From positions 46,613-110,612 of the forward strand of contig JAJEAH010000007.1 in assembly GCA_022824225.1 (NCBI GenBank): DNA of 64,000 nucleotides, in the 5' to 3' direction. The translations under genes were made by a program, and so were the position numbers. Source of the stretch: Chloroflexota bacterium. GTDB taxonomy: Bacteria > Chloroflexota > UBA11872 > VXOZ01. Positions 39,116 to 49,365 of the stretch are shown here, in pieces. Positions within the stretch are counted from its first letter, which is position 1. Each line of letters starts with the position of its first letter. The notes beneath the pieces are model-generated. The model did no database searches. It saw nothing but the letters and a program-made list of their open reading frames with translations, and was not told the DNA's origin.

Positions 39116-39571
39116 CTAGTCCACCTCGATTGAGACCCTCCGGCCCGCGTCTTGGTTGGCCAAGCCGTGTTCCAGGGTCGTCCACGCCAGCAGGGCGCAC
39201 TTTACGCGCAGCGGGAAATGCGCCACGCCCTTCAGGGCTTCCAGGTCTTCCATTTCTTCAGGCAGCGCCACGTCTTCGCCGTGCATCATGGCCTTGAAGA
39301 GATCCCCGATCTCCTTGACCTCGTCCTTTGTCTTCCCTTCCAGCACCTCGCTCATCATCGATGCCGCCGCCAGGCTAATCGCGCAGCCAGCGCCGTCGAA
39401 CCGCACTTCTTTCAGGCGCTCGCCGTCCAGCACGACATAGACCTCCACGTCGTCGCCACACAGCGGGTTGCTGCCTTCCGCCTCGATGTCGGCGTGCGGC
39501 GGCCGGCCCCGGTTATGGGGGCTCTCGTAGTGGTCGAGGATTATGTCCTTATAGAGATCGTTCAACTGCAT
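39116..39571 (-). CDS. sufU: SUF system NifU-like Fe-S assembly scaffold
   Basis: LNDLYKDIILDHYESPHNRG; NPLCGDDVEVYV; GAGCAISLAAASMMSEVLEGK. Confidence 0.94.
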   Translation of the reverse strand: MQLNDLYKDIILDHYESPHNRGRPPHADIEAEGSNPLCGDDVEVYVVLDGERLKEVRFDGAGCAISLAAASMMSEVLEGKTKDEVKEIGDLFKAMMHGEDVALPEEMEDLEALKGVAHFPLRVKCALLAWTTLEHGLANQDAGRRVSIEVD

Positions 39572-40802
39572 GCCCAAAAACCCTCTGTGCCTTGTGAATG
39601 CCGTCAATCAGCGCGTCTACTTCCTCTTCCGTATTGTACGCGTAGAAGCTCGCCCGCGCCGTGGCCGCCACGTTGTAGCGGCGCATGAGCGGCTGACAGC
39701 AGTGGTGCCCCGCCCGGATTGCGATTGCTTCGCTATCGAGAATCTGGGCAATGTCGTGGGGATGGACGCCATCCAACACGAATGAAACGACACCGCCCCG
39801 CGTCTGCGGTTCCCACGGGCCGAACATCCGCAGGCCGGTGACCTCCCGCAGCGCGTCCAGGGCGTACTGCGTGAGGCTCAACTCGTGCTCGCGCACGTCG
39901 TCCATGCCGAGTTCGTTGAGATAGTCTACGGCCGCGCCCAGGGCGATGACGTCCGCGATATTCGGCGTGCCTGCTTCGAACTTCTGCGGCGCATCCGCCC
40001 ACGTAGACTCCGACAGCATGACCTTGCGAATCATGCTGCCGCCGCCCATGAACGGGCGCATGGCTTCCAGCAGGTGCGGCTTGGCGTACAGTACACCCAC
40101 ACCGGTCGGGCCCATCATCTTGTGGCCGGAAAACGCCAGGAAGTCGCAGTCCATTTCCTGCACGTCCACCGGCATGTGGGGCACGCTCTGCGCGGCGTCC
40201 ACCAGGACCAGCGACCCAAACTTGTGCCCCCGTTTCACGATGCCCTTCACCGGGTTGATAGTGCCAAGCACGTTCGAGACGTGAGACACGGCAATCAGAC
40301 GTGTCCGCTCGGTGATGAGCACGTCCAGGCCGTCCAGCATGAGGCGGCCCTCGTTGTTGACACGCAGGTAGCGGAGTTCCGCCCCCCTATCCTGCGCCAG
40401 CAACTGCCAGGGCACCAGATTGGAGTGGTGCTCCATTTCCGAAATCAAGATTTCGTCATTGGCCCCGACGTTGTCGAAACCCCAGGCAAACCGCACCAGG
40501 TTGATGGCTTCGGTGGTGTTGCGGACGAAGATGATGCACTCCGGCGAAGGCGCATTGATAAAGCGCGCCACCTTGGCCCGGGCGTCTTCATAGGCCGCCG
40601 TCGCCTGTTCGCTCAACGTGTAGATACCCCGGTGCACATTGGCGTTGTACCGCGTGTAATAGTCCACCAGGCTGTCGATGACCGCTTGGGGCTTCTGCGA
40701 CGTAGCCGCGCTGTCCAGGTACACCAGGGGCTTGCCATGCACCTGCACGTCCAGGATTGGGAAGTCCTGCCGCACCGCCTGTACGTCAAATCCGTTTTGC
40801 AT
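39549..40802 (-). CDS. sufS: cysteine desulfurase
   Basis: YLDSAATSQKPQAVIDSL; FLAFSGHKMMGPTGVGVLY; RAGHHCCQPLM. Confidence 0.95.
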   Translation of the reverse strand: MQNGFDVQAVRQDFPILDVQVHGKPLVYLDSAATSQKPQAVIDSLVDYYTRYNANVHRGIYTLSEQATAAYEDARAKVARFINAPSPECIIFVRNTTEAINLVRFAWGFDNVGANDEILISEMEHHSNLVPWQLLAQDRGAELRYLRVNNEGRLMLDGLDVLITERTRLIAVSHVSNVLGTINPVKGIVKRGHKFGSLVLVDAAQSVPHMPVDVQEMDCDFLAFSGHKMMGPTGVGVLYAKPHLLEAMRPFMGGGSMIRKVMLSESTWADAPQKFEAGTPNIADVIALGAAVDYLNELGMDDVREHELSLTQYALDALREVTGLRMFGPWEPQTRGGVVSFVLDGVHPHDIAQILDSEAIAIRAGHHCCQPLMRRYNVAATARASFYAYNTEEEVDALIDGIHKAQRVFGHAVERSL

Positions 40803-40848
40803 TCCGGAGTTTCCTATCTAGCCGGTGAACGCGTACCGCAGGGCATCC

Positions 40849-41160
40849 TCAACTGAAGTCCACCAAGAGATCCTGGCCGTCGACGGTGACGTCGTAGGCT
40901 TCCACCGGCACCACGGCGGGAAAGCCGAGCGCGCGGCCGGTGCAGACGTCGAACTTGGCGCCGTGCCGTGGGCACTCCAGGGCCGTGCCGTCCAATTCAC
41001 CCTCACCCAGCGGCCCGCCGTCATGGGTGCAGACGTTGTCGATGCAGTAATAGGCGCCGTCCACGTTGGCAACGGCCAAGCTCTCGCCGTCTATCTCTAC
41101 CACGATGGCCCGGCCTTCCGGCACGTCGTCTACGGACGCGACTCGAACCAAGTTTGCCAT
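40849..41160 (-). CDS. Rieske-type [2Fe-2S] ferredoxin (non-heme iron oxygenase ferredoxin subunit-like)
   Basis: CTHDGGPLGEGELDGTALECPRHGAKFDV Rieske motif CxH...CxxH. Confidence 0.92.
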   Translation of the reverse strand: MANLVRVASVDDVPEGRAIVVEIDGESLAVANVDGAYYCIDNVCTHDGGPLGEGELDGTALECPRHGAKFDVCTGRALGFPAVVPVEAYDVTVDGQDLLVDFS

Positions 41161-41163
41161 GCC

Positions 41164-42528
41164 TTAATCCTCTACTTGCCAACCGCTCATCTTCTGTCGG
41201 ATTCTGGCCGCGAGTTGTGCCCGCACACCCTCCAGCGGCGCATGCTGTGTCACCTCGTTGAAGAACCCCTCCACCAACATGCGCGCCGCGCTGTGCTTGT
41301 CCAAGCCGTGGGACATCACGTAGAAGAGCTCATCCAGGTCCACCTGCCCGGTGGCCGAGCCGTGGGTGCAGCGCACGTCGTCGTTGTCGATCTCCAGGAT
41401 GGGGATGGAGTCGGAGCGCGCCCGCTTGCTCAGCAGCAGATTGCGGTTTTCCTGGTAGGCGTCGGTCCGCTTCGAGCCCTTGCGAACGTTGATAACGCCG
41501 GTAAACACGGCGCGGGAGCGGTCGCGCAGCGCGCCTTTGATGAGGAGATCGCTCGTGCTATAGGGCGCTAAGTGGTCCTGCACGGTCTTGTAGTCCATGT
41601 GCTGTACGCCGTCCGTGAAGAAGAACCCGCGATGGAACCCCTCCACGCCCGAGCCGACGAAACTGTTATCCACATAGTTCTTCACCAGCTTGCCGCCGGT
41701 GGCCGCCACGATGGTGTGCAATTGGCCGTCGTTTGCCACACGCAGGCGTTGGTAGCCAAGCTCGATGACGTGGTCGCCCCAGTCCTGAATCGTCACGTGG
41801 CGGACCTGGGCGCCGTCTTTCACGACGACCTCGGTCGCGGGGCAAGAAAACGCCGGCGCCTGAAGCGTCTGGCTGGCGTAGCGTTCCACGAACGTCACCT
41901 GACTTCCCTGGTCGGCCACCAGCAACACGTGTGGGAAGACGGCGATGTTCTCGGCGCTCATCCAGTTGAGCATTTGAATTGGCAGCTCAACCGCAGTATC
42001 CGGGGGGACATAGCAGAAGACGCCCCCCGCGCGAAACGCGCCGTGCAGCGCCGGGAATTTGCCGTCCGCCGGCGCCACTATCTGCCCCAGGTGCGGCCGC
42101 ACCAGTTCCGGGTGCGCGTTGACGGCCTCGGCCAGCGGCGCGAGAATGACGCCTTGCGCCCGCAGGGACTCATCGAGGCGCGTACAGACAACTTCGGAAT
42201 TGACCTGCACCGCCAAGCCGCCCCATTCGTCGCCGGAATCCAAACTTGACCGCAGCGCTGCCGGCAAGTCTGCTTCGCTGGCCGCGTCCAGACCGGCCGG
42301 CATGTAGAGCAACAGGTCGTCCAGGGCCAATTCGCGATAGTCGGTGCGCCGCCAGTCCTCATCCTGCAACGTGGGCATGGGTGTATCCACGTACGCTTGC
42401 CACGCCTCTTGGCGGAGGTCTCGCACCCACGCCGGCTCGGCGCAGGCCTGGGAGATCTGTTCCCACGCTGCGGCTGTCACGCCCTGCAACGCCGTCAACG
42501 GTACTTGCTCAACAGATGATTGACTCAC
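41164..42528 (-). CDS. sufD: Fe-S cluster assembly protein SufD
   Basis: SRAVFTGVINVRKGSKRTDAYQENRNLLLSKRARSDSIPILEIDNDDVRCTHGSATGQVD; GTG start with GGAAAGGT upstream. Confidence 0.93.
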   Translation of the reverse strand: MSQSSVEQVPLTALQGVTAAAWEQISQACAEPAWVRDLRQEAWQAYVDTPMPTLQDEDWRRTDYRELALDDLLLYMPAGLDAASEADLPAALRSSLDSGDEWGGLAVQVNSEVVCTRLDESLRAQGVILAPLAEAVNAHPELVRPHLGQIVAPADGKFPALHGAFRAGGVFCYVPPDTAVELPIQMLNWMSAENIAVFPHVLLVADQGSQVTFVERYASQTLQAPAFSCPATEVVVKDGAQVRHVTIQDWGDHVIELGYQRLRVANDGQLHTIVAATGGKLVKNYVDNSFVGSGVEGFHRGFFFTDGVQHMDYKTVQDHLAPYSTSDLLIKGALRDRSRAVFTGVINVRKGSKRTDAYQENRNLLLSKRARSDSIPILEIDNDDVRCTHGSATGQVDLDELFYVMSHGLDKHSAARMLVEGFFNEVTQHAPLEGVRAQLAARIRQKMSGWQVED

Positions 42529-42702
42529 GCTTACCTTTCCTGATCTTTGTAGTGTTCTCGCGGCCCGCCCGGCGGGGTCTGTCCCCGCCGCTCTACAGCA
42601 ATCGCGCCAGACAAGAGGCATCACCGGCATGCTTCGTTGTCTGGCGCTGCGCGCCGCCGCGGCAAACCGAGTTTGCCAGTAGTCCGGACCTGTGTTCCGC
42701 CT

Positions 42703-44118
42703 CTAACCTACCGCCTTGTCCATTTGCAATTGAATGAGACGGTTCATTTCCACCGCGTACTCCATGGGGAGTTCTTTCACGATGGGCTCGATGAAGCCGC
42801 TCACGATCATGCCTGCCGCCTCGGATTCGCTCAGACCGCGGCTCATGAGGTAGAACAGTTGGTCCTCGCCAATCCTGCTCACCACGGCCTCGTGCCCGAG
42901 GTTCACCTGCTCCTCTTCGATTTCGATAGTTGGGTAGGTGTCCGACCGCGATGCGGAATCCAAGATGAGCGCATCGCAGCGCATGGCCGACTTGGCGCTC
43001 TCCGCGCCCTTGTATATCTTGAGCAAGCCGCGGAACGACGTGCGTCCGCCGTGCTGGCTGATGGACTTGGAAATGATCTTGGATGACGTGTTCGGCGCGA
43101 CGTGCACCGCTTTGCCGCCCGCGTCCAGCACCTGGCCGTCGCCGGCGTAGGCGATCGAAAGAATGTCGCCCTTCGCGCCCGGCTCCATCAGGTAGACGCT
43201 GGGGTACTTCATCGTGATGCTCGACCCCAGGTTGGCGTCCACCCACTCCATCACGCCGCCTTCATAGACCGCGGAACGCTGGGTCACCAGATTGTAGACA
43301 TTGGTGGACCAGTTCTGAATGGTGGTGTAGCGGCAACGGGCGTTCTTCTTGACGATGATCTCGATGACGCCGCTATGGAACGAGTCCGTTGAGTAAACCG
43401 GCGCCGTGCAGCCCTCCACGTAATGGACGTACGCGCCTTCGTCTACGATGATGAGCGTGCGTTCGAACTGTCCCATCTGCTCGGCGTTGATGCGGAAGTA
43501 CGCCTGGAGGGGAATGGTAACTTGCACCCCCTTGGGCACGTAGACGAACGACCCGCCACTCCAGAATGCCCCGTTCATGGCCGCGAATTTGTTGTCCGCC
43601 GAGGGAATGACCGTGCCAAAGTACTGCCGGAAGAGCTCGGGATGCTGTTCCAGACCTTCCTCTGTGCTGAGGAAGATGACGCCCTTGGCTTCCAGGTCCT
43701 TCTGGATGGAGTGGTAGACCACTTCCGACTCGTACTGGGCGGACACGCCGGCGAGGAACTTGCGCTCCGCTTCCGGAATGCCGAGCTTATCGAACGTGTC
43801 CTTGATGTAGTCCGGCACGTCTTCCCAGGTTGTGCCCTGTTTTTCCGTGGTGCGCACGAAATACGAGAGGTCGTCGAACGGAATATGGGAGAGGTCCGCG
43901 CCCCATTCTGGCACCGGCTTCTTATTGAAGATCTCCAGCGACTTCAGCCGGAACTCCAGCATCCACTCCGGCTCATTCTTCATGCGGGAGATTTCGATCA
44001 CCCGCTCCGGGTCCAAGCCTTTGGGGGCCTTGTAGATCGCCTGCTCCGGGTCGGCAAAGCCGTACTTTTCCTTGTAGACCCGCTTGCTTTCCTGGATGTC
44101 TTTCTCGGTAACCGCCAT
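42703..44118 (-). CDS. sufB: Fe-S cluster assembly protein SufB
   Basis: [75 protein letters not shown]. Confidence 0.96.
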   Translation of the reverse strand: MAVTEKDIQESKRVYKEKYGFADPEQAIYKAPKGLDPERVIEISRMKNEPEWMLEFRLKSLEIFNKKPVPEWGADLSHIPFDDLSYFVRTTEKQGTTWEDVPDYIKDTFDKLGIPEAERKFLAGVSAQYESEVVYHSIQKDLEAKGVIFLSTEEGLEQHPELFRQYFGTVIPSADNKFAAMNGAFWSGGSFVYVPKGVQVTIPLQAYFRINAEQMGQFERTLIIVDEGAYVHYVEGCTAPVYSTDSFHSGVIEIIVKKNARCRYTTIQNWSTNVYNLVTQRSAVYEGGVMEWVDANLGSSITMKYPSVYLMEPGAKGDILSIAYAGDGQVLDAGGKAVHVAPNTSSKIISKSISQHGGRTSFRGLLKIYKGAESAKSAMRCDALILDSASRSDTYPTIEIEEEQVNLGHEAVVSRIGEDQLFYLMSRGLSESEAAGMIVSGFIEPIVKELPMEYAVEMNRLIQLQMDKAVG

Positions 44119-44134
44119 CGCTCAATCTGCCTTC

Positions 44135-44917
44135 CTAGGCTTGCTGCGTCTGGGTGGACGCTACCATGACTTCCTTGAGCAGCACGTCGTAGCCCTTCGC
44201 CTCAAGTTCTTCCGCCAGCTCGAAGCCGCCCGATTGCCGGATTTCGCCATCCACCATGATATGCACGTAGTCCGGCTTCACGTAGTGGAGAATGCGCGGG
44301 TAGTGCGTAATGATCACGATGGACATGTCCGGATGCATGATGGAGGAAATGCCCTCGCCCACGGCGCGAATGGCGTCGATGTCGAGGCCCGAATCAATCT
44401 CGTCCAGAATGGCGAGTTGGGGTTCCAAGACCGCCATCTGCAGGATCTCCATCCGCTTCTTCTCACCGCCGGAGAAGCCGTCGTTGAGGTAGCGGCCCGC
44501 AAACTCGCGGTTGATCTTGAGCATATCCATCTTGTCCAGCAGGTGTCTGCGGAACTCCCGGGCGCTAATCTCCTCTTGCTTCACCGCCTTTAGGGAGGTG
44601 CGCAGGAAATTGAGCGTGCTCACACCGGGAATGGCCAGTGGATACTGGAATGCCAGGAAGATGCCGAGCTTGGCGCGGTCGTTTGGGTCCCGCTCCAGGA
44701 TGTCCTCACCGTTGTAGAGCACCTGTCCCGCGGTAGCCTCGTAGCTTGGGTGCCCCATGAGGGTGTGGGCCAGCGTGCTCTTGCCGGAGCCGTTTGGCCC
44801 CATGATCGCGTGAATCTCACCGCGCTTGACGGAAAGGTCCACGCCGCGCAGGATTTGGTTTTCTTCGATCTCCACGTGGAGATCGTCAATCTGAAAGAAC
44901 GGTTGCTCAGTTGCCAT
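44135..44917 (-). CDS. sufC: Fe-S cluster assembly ATPase SufC
   Basis: IMGPNGSGKSTLAHTLMGHPSYEATAGQVLYNGEDIL; FSGGEKKRMEILQMAVLEPQLAILDEIDSGLDIDA. Confidence 0.96.
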   Translation of the reverse strand: MATEQPFFQIDDLHVEIEENQILRGVDLSVKRGEIHAIMGPNGSGKSTLAHTLMGHPSYEATAGQVLYNGEDILERDPNDRAKLGIFLAFQYPLAIPGVSTLNFLRTSLKAVKQEEISAREFRRHLLDKMDMLKINREFAGRYLNDGFSGGEKKRMEILQMAVLEPQLAILDEIDSGLDIDAIRAVGEGISSIMHPDMSIVIITHYPRILHYVKPDYVHIMVDGEIRQSGGFELAEELEAKGYDVLLKEVMVASTQTQQA

Positions 44918-45196
44918 CGTGACCTATTTACTGCCCTTCCCTGTTATCGCAATGCCTGCAAAAGCTTCTCGCCAATTGGTTCTTCGGTCTGCCGGCGAGC
45001 CATATTCGTTGGGCCTCTCGGCCTGCCGACCTCAGTACAATCGTTTACTTCCCCGATCACCGCGTGGTCGGACTTTCCGCCCATCACCGTGTGCTTGGGC
45101 GTTTTCATCCCGGGTTAGTGCCCGCGCCGCAGGTCCTTAGCTGTGGCGCACAGCCGCGTTCCCCTCTGCTAAGTTGCGGCGCGCAGCCCAATGGCG

Positions 45197-45664
45197 TCAC
45201 CCCAAGGGCACCGCCCGCATCTGCGCCAGTGCCGCCCGGTTGCCGGTCTGGCTATGGCGGGCCAAGTCGGCGAGTGTGGTGTCGCCCAGCGCAAGGCTGA
45301 GTTGCTGCTCCAAGCGTCCCCACAGGAACACGGTGGGGCAGTAATCCACCCGCTCGCAGCATGCGCCTTCTTCCGGCTGCAGCGAGCACGAAATCGGCGC
45401 GATCTCTCGCTCCGTCGCCAGGATTATCTGCAGCGCCGTAATCTGCGACGCCTCTCTGCGGAGCACGTAGCCGCCTTTGGCGCCGCGCACGCTCTGCACC
45501 AGCGCATTCTCTTTGAGCGAAGAGACGATTTGCTCCAGGTAGCCCAGCGAAATGCCGGTCTCTTCCGCGACCCGCGCCAACGAAAGCGGCTTGCCTTCCG
45601 CCGCCAGCGCCAACGCCGTCATGACTACGAGACCGTAATGGCCGCGCGTTGAAATCCCCAGCAT
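45197..45664 (-). CDS. Rrf2 family transcriptional regulator (suf operon regulator candidate)
   Basis: MLGISTRGHYGLVVMTALALAAEGKPLSLARVAEETGISLGYLEQIVSSLKENALVQSVRGAKGGYVL. Confidence 0.92.
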   Translation of the reverse strand: MLGISTRGHYGLVVMTALALAAEGKPLSLARVAEETGISLGYLEQIVSSLKENALVQSVRGAKGGYVLRREASQITALQIILATEREIAPISCSLQPEEGACCERVDYCPTVFLWGRLEQQLSLALGDTTLADLARHSQTGNRAALAQMRAVPLG

Positions 45665-46179
45665 ACTCGTATTCGCTTGCGTCCCAGCACTGCGCGGAAA
45701 CACCCGCAGACGCTATACCCTAGTCAAGTTCTAGGAATTAGCGTAGCACGCGCGCGACAACGCGTCAAACGATGGCTGGCACAGCGCGGTCTCCGAAGGC
45801 TTCTAGCGTTCTGGCCCATGGCGCGAGCCCCAAGCTCTCACGGCCTCGATGGTGGCCGGCGACTGACGGGCGCTTGCCCGGATATGGCAGAGCGCTCACG
45901 TCAGGCAACTGGAATTCAGGCCGCGGTCATTTGACGGCCTGACTTAAGGAACCTGCGGCGACTGGTCGGCACACCACTGACTCTACATGGCCGTGCCCTC
46001 GGCGCTGCAAGCGGCGGGCAATCCAACGACGATCCGGCTACGTCAAACCCGGAGCGGACCTCGAACTCGAAACTGTCAAGGCCATGCACGCTTGCAGGCA
46101 AAGCAAAAGGCGCAGTCCTGGGAAAAGGCCACGCCTCGATGCTCGAATGATAAGTCTGCGGTGTGAGCGGGAAGCTCAC

Positions 46180-46455
46180 CTAGCCGTCTACAGACTTGCG
46201 GAGGGCCGTACCCGCGGTGAAGACGGGCGCTTTGCGGGCGGCTACCTGCAACGGTTCGCCGGTGCGGGGATTGCGCCCGGCCCGCGCCGCGCGCTGGGCC
46301 ACGCGAAAAGTGCCGAAGCCCGGCAGCGCAACGCTCTCTCCCCGCTTGAGAGAGTCCTGTACAGATTCAACAAACGCGTCGAGGAAGACTTTCGCCGACT
46401 TCTGCGTTGTATCCGTCCGCTCCGCAATATCCTTGATCAGATCGCTTTGGGTCAT
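46180..46455 (-). CDS. HU family DNA-binding protein
   Basis: MTQSDLIKDIAERTDTTQKSAKVFLDAFVESVQDSLKRGESVALPGFGTFRVAQRAARAGRNPRTGEP. Confidence 0.95.
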   Translation of the reverse strand: MTQSDLIKDIAERTDTTQKSAKVFLDAFVESVQDSLKRGESVALPGFGTFRVAQRAARAGRNPRTGEPLQVAARKAPVFTAGTALRKSVDG

Positions 46456-46982
46456 GTTCGCTACCTCCAACTGAAAGCGGGCGCCCCGTACTACAAACTG
46501 TTGCAAAGCACCCATATGCCTAACTGTACCATGGCGCCCACCCCTCAAAGAGCGCCCGCTGAGAGTAACACTATCGCAAAAAGGCGACAAGCCGCCAAGC
46601 TGCGGCAACCGGCACCCAAGCCTCACCCATTTGCGCCCACGACCGGGCTTTCCGGAGACGGCGCAGGGCCAGAGCGGGCGACCGGGCGGCAGCGGCGGCA
46701 ATTCGCCAACGGCGGCATGTGGTAATGGGGACTCGCGTCTAGCCGCGTCGGCGAATGTCTAAGATTCCTATAAGTTTTCACTTGACAGCCTAGCTACCAA
46801 TAGACAGTATGCATAGGATATAGTTAGACTCCACTACATACCTAGCGAGAGTCACCGCATACGTTGTGCCCAAGCGGCAACCGCACATCCGTCGGTCTGG
46901 TGCCCGTGGACAAGAGGCGGGTGCAACGTGCCATTAACCCAAGCGAACATCACTACTTGCAGTTTGATGAGGTAAGAGCCGC

Positions 46983-49061
46983 GTGAATACTCGATCTACC
47001 CTTGCCGTCTTGCTCAGCGGAATGCTGCTGTTCACGGCCTGCGTGCCGTCGCTCCCATTCCTTTCCGACGATGAAGAGGAAGTCGTAGTCGCCCGTCCGG
47101 TGACTACAATCGAACGCCCCACCGTAACCGTGGAACGCGGAGCAATCATCGACGCCGTGCGCGTGCTGGGCCGCGTGGTTGCCGAGAGCGAAGAGAGCCT
47201 CTTCTTCAAGCAAAACGGCCGCCTGAAAGGCATATACATTCAGTATAACCAGCCGGTAGTCGCCGGCACGCTGCTAGCCGATCTGGAAATCGGCGCGTTG
47301 GAAACGCAGATCGAGAACTCGGAACTCTCCCTGGAAGACTTGCAGCGCAACTTGACGAAAGCGCGTTCCCAAGCCGCGTCCAGCCAGGCCGACGTGACAC
47401 TGGCCGAACTCGCGGTTGAACAGGCGGAACGAGACTTGGAAAAGGCGCAAGAAGCCTTGACCATCACCCAGGGCGGACCTACCGCCACCGAGTTTGCCCA
47501 GGCCCAAACGGCGTACACGAAAGCAGCAGCCGACCTTGCGGCGGCGGAGAATGCCGTGCTGCTGGACCAAGAAGCCTTTGACAAAGCCCAACGAGACCTG
47601 AACAACTTCCAAGCCGGCGCGCCGGTTGACCTGCGTGTGCAACGGGAGATCGCGTTGAGCAACGCCGAGCAGGCCTACAGCGCGGCCCAGGCGCGTGTCA
47701 GCCAACTGCAGTCCGGCGGCGCCGACACCAGCGTCTTGAACGCGCAGAACGCCCTCACCGACGCGCAGAACGCCGTGGTAGTGGAGCGCAGCAAGCTGCT
47801 CAACGAAATCGACCACCAGAATCTGCGGCTGAAAGGAGCGGAAGACCGGCTCAACCAAGCGAAGAGCGACTATGGCGAGGACTCTGACCAGTATCGAGAC
47901 GAAGAGAGACGTCTTGCGGCGGTCGCCCTCGAGGTCCGGTGGGAAACGAACATCCGGCTCTGCCAACTGGTAGACCCGCCAGCGCCCGGCTGCTTTGAAA
48001 TCAGAGACGGGCAAGTGACTGACAATCCAGTAACCGTGACCGCGCCGTTGCCGAATACGCAAATGGCCAAGCTGTGGAACGCCCTGCAAGCCGCGCAAAT
48101 CAACTTCGACCTGGCGCAGGCCCAGTCCGCGAATCCGCTGCCAGAGGCCCAGGCCAACTTGGAGCAGGCCCGCTTCGACTTGGAGCAAGCCCAACAGGCG
48201 CTCGCCGCAGTCGGGGACGATCTGACCATAGCCTTGGCCACCGCCGAATTGACGTTCAACGCCGCTCAAGCCGCCGTGGCGAAAGCCAGGGCCGATCTGG
48301 ACGTGGCCCGAGAAGCCTGGGACATCGTACAGTCCGGTGTGGACGATGACGCGGTGCGCGAGGCCCAACTCTTGGTGGCGACCAGGGAAGCGAATCTGGT
48401 GAAGGTCAAGGCCAATCTAGAGCAAGCGCTCATCAATGCCGCCGACGCCGGAAACGTGGCGAAATTGGAAAATGACCTGAAACGCTCCCGCGCCAACCAT
48501 GCCTTGTTGTTGGAGCAACTTGCCGACTCTCGGCTGGTGGCCCCCTTCGACGGCGTCATCCAGTTCATCCAGGGCAAAGCAGGCGAGACCGTAAGCGCCT
48601 ACGGGCCCATCATTGGTCTGGCAGACCCCAGCAAGCTCATCATCACCGCCGACCTTTCGGAGGACGACTCAGCCAAGGTCGCGCTGGAGCAGACGGCCGA
48701 CCTCACCTTGGATGCGTTTCCGTCAGTGGTGCTCCAGGGCGTCATCACGAAACTGCCTACGTCGTTGGTAACCACCCAGGGCATAGTCCAAGACCGCTCC
48801 ATACGCATAGAGGTGGACTGGCCGCAAGACGGCGCGGAAATCGGCATGCTCGCCCGGGTCACCATTACGGTGCAGCACAAGGACGATGTCCTGAAGGTGC
48901 CCATAGAGTCGGTGAAACGCTCTGGCCGGCGCACGTTCGTAGAATTCATGGACGGCGACATCAAGCGCGCCAAGAATGTGGAAATCGGCATTCAGACTGA
49001 AACCGAAGTTGAAATCCTCAGCGGTTTGGAAGAAGGCTTCGTGATCTTGCAGGGCCAGTAG
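46983..49061 (+). CDS. HlyD/RND-type efflux periplasmic adaptor
   Basis: lipobox FTACVP; long coiled coil; RLVAPFDGVIQFIQGKAGETVSAYGPIIGLADPSKL. Confidence 0.88.
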   Translation: MNTRSTLAVLLSGMLLFTACVPSLPFLSDDEEEVVVARPVTTIERPTVTVERGAIIDAVRVLGRVVAESEESLFFKQNGRLKGIYIQYNQPVVAGTLLADLEIGALETQIENSELSLEDLQRNLTKARSQAASSQADVTLAELAVEQAERDLEKAQEALTITQGGPTATEFAQAQTAYTKAAADLAAAENAVLLDQEAFDKAQRDLNNFQAGAPVDLRVQREIALSNAEQAYSAAQARVSQLQSGGADTSVLNAQNALTDAQNAVVVERSKLLNEIDHQNLRLKGAEDRLNQAKSDYGEDSDQYRDEERRLAAVALEVRWETNIRLCQLVDPPAPGCFEIRDGQVTDNPVTVTAPLPNTQMAKLWNALQAAQINFDLAQAQSANPLPEAQANLEQARFDLEQAQQALAAVGDDLTIALATAELTFNAAQAAVAKARADLDVAREAWDIVQSGVDDDAVREAQLLVATREANLVKVKANLEQALINAADAGNVAKLENDLKRSRANHALLLEQLADSRLVAPFDGVIQFIQGKAGETVSAYGPIIGLADPSKLIITADLSEDDSAKVALEQTADLTLDAFPSVVLQGVITKLPTSLVTTQGIVQDRSIRIEVDWPQDGAEIGMLARVTITVQHKDDVLKVPIESVKRSGRRTFVEFMDGDIKRAKNVEIGIQTETEVEILSGLEEGFVILQGQ

Positions 49062-49365
49062 ACTGCTACCGGCCCGGTGGCGACGTTCGCCGGCCAGCCT
49101 TCTCTAATCGGGACTGGCCGGCCGCGAACGCACAAGCGGGTTGTCGCTTGCGGCCTCAGAAGGCGCACTCTGGAAGTCCTCTGTATTCGGGGCGCATAGA
49201 GTACGAGACGAAGGAGAGTGACGTTATGCCGAATGCCAAGTTGCGTCTCTGCGGCCAACGCCGACGCCATTGCGCCCAGACATTCTTCGTCGCCACACTC
49301 ACCAGCGCTTCAGGGGTCCAAGACCCGCCGCACGGAATCGTCAATCCGAAAGAATAGATAGCTTC

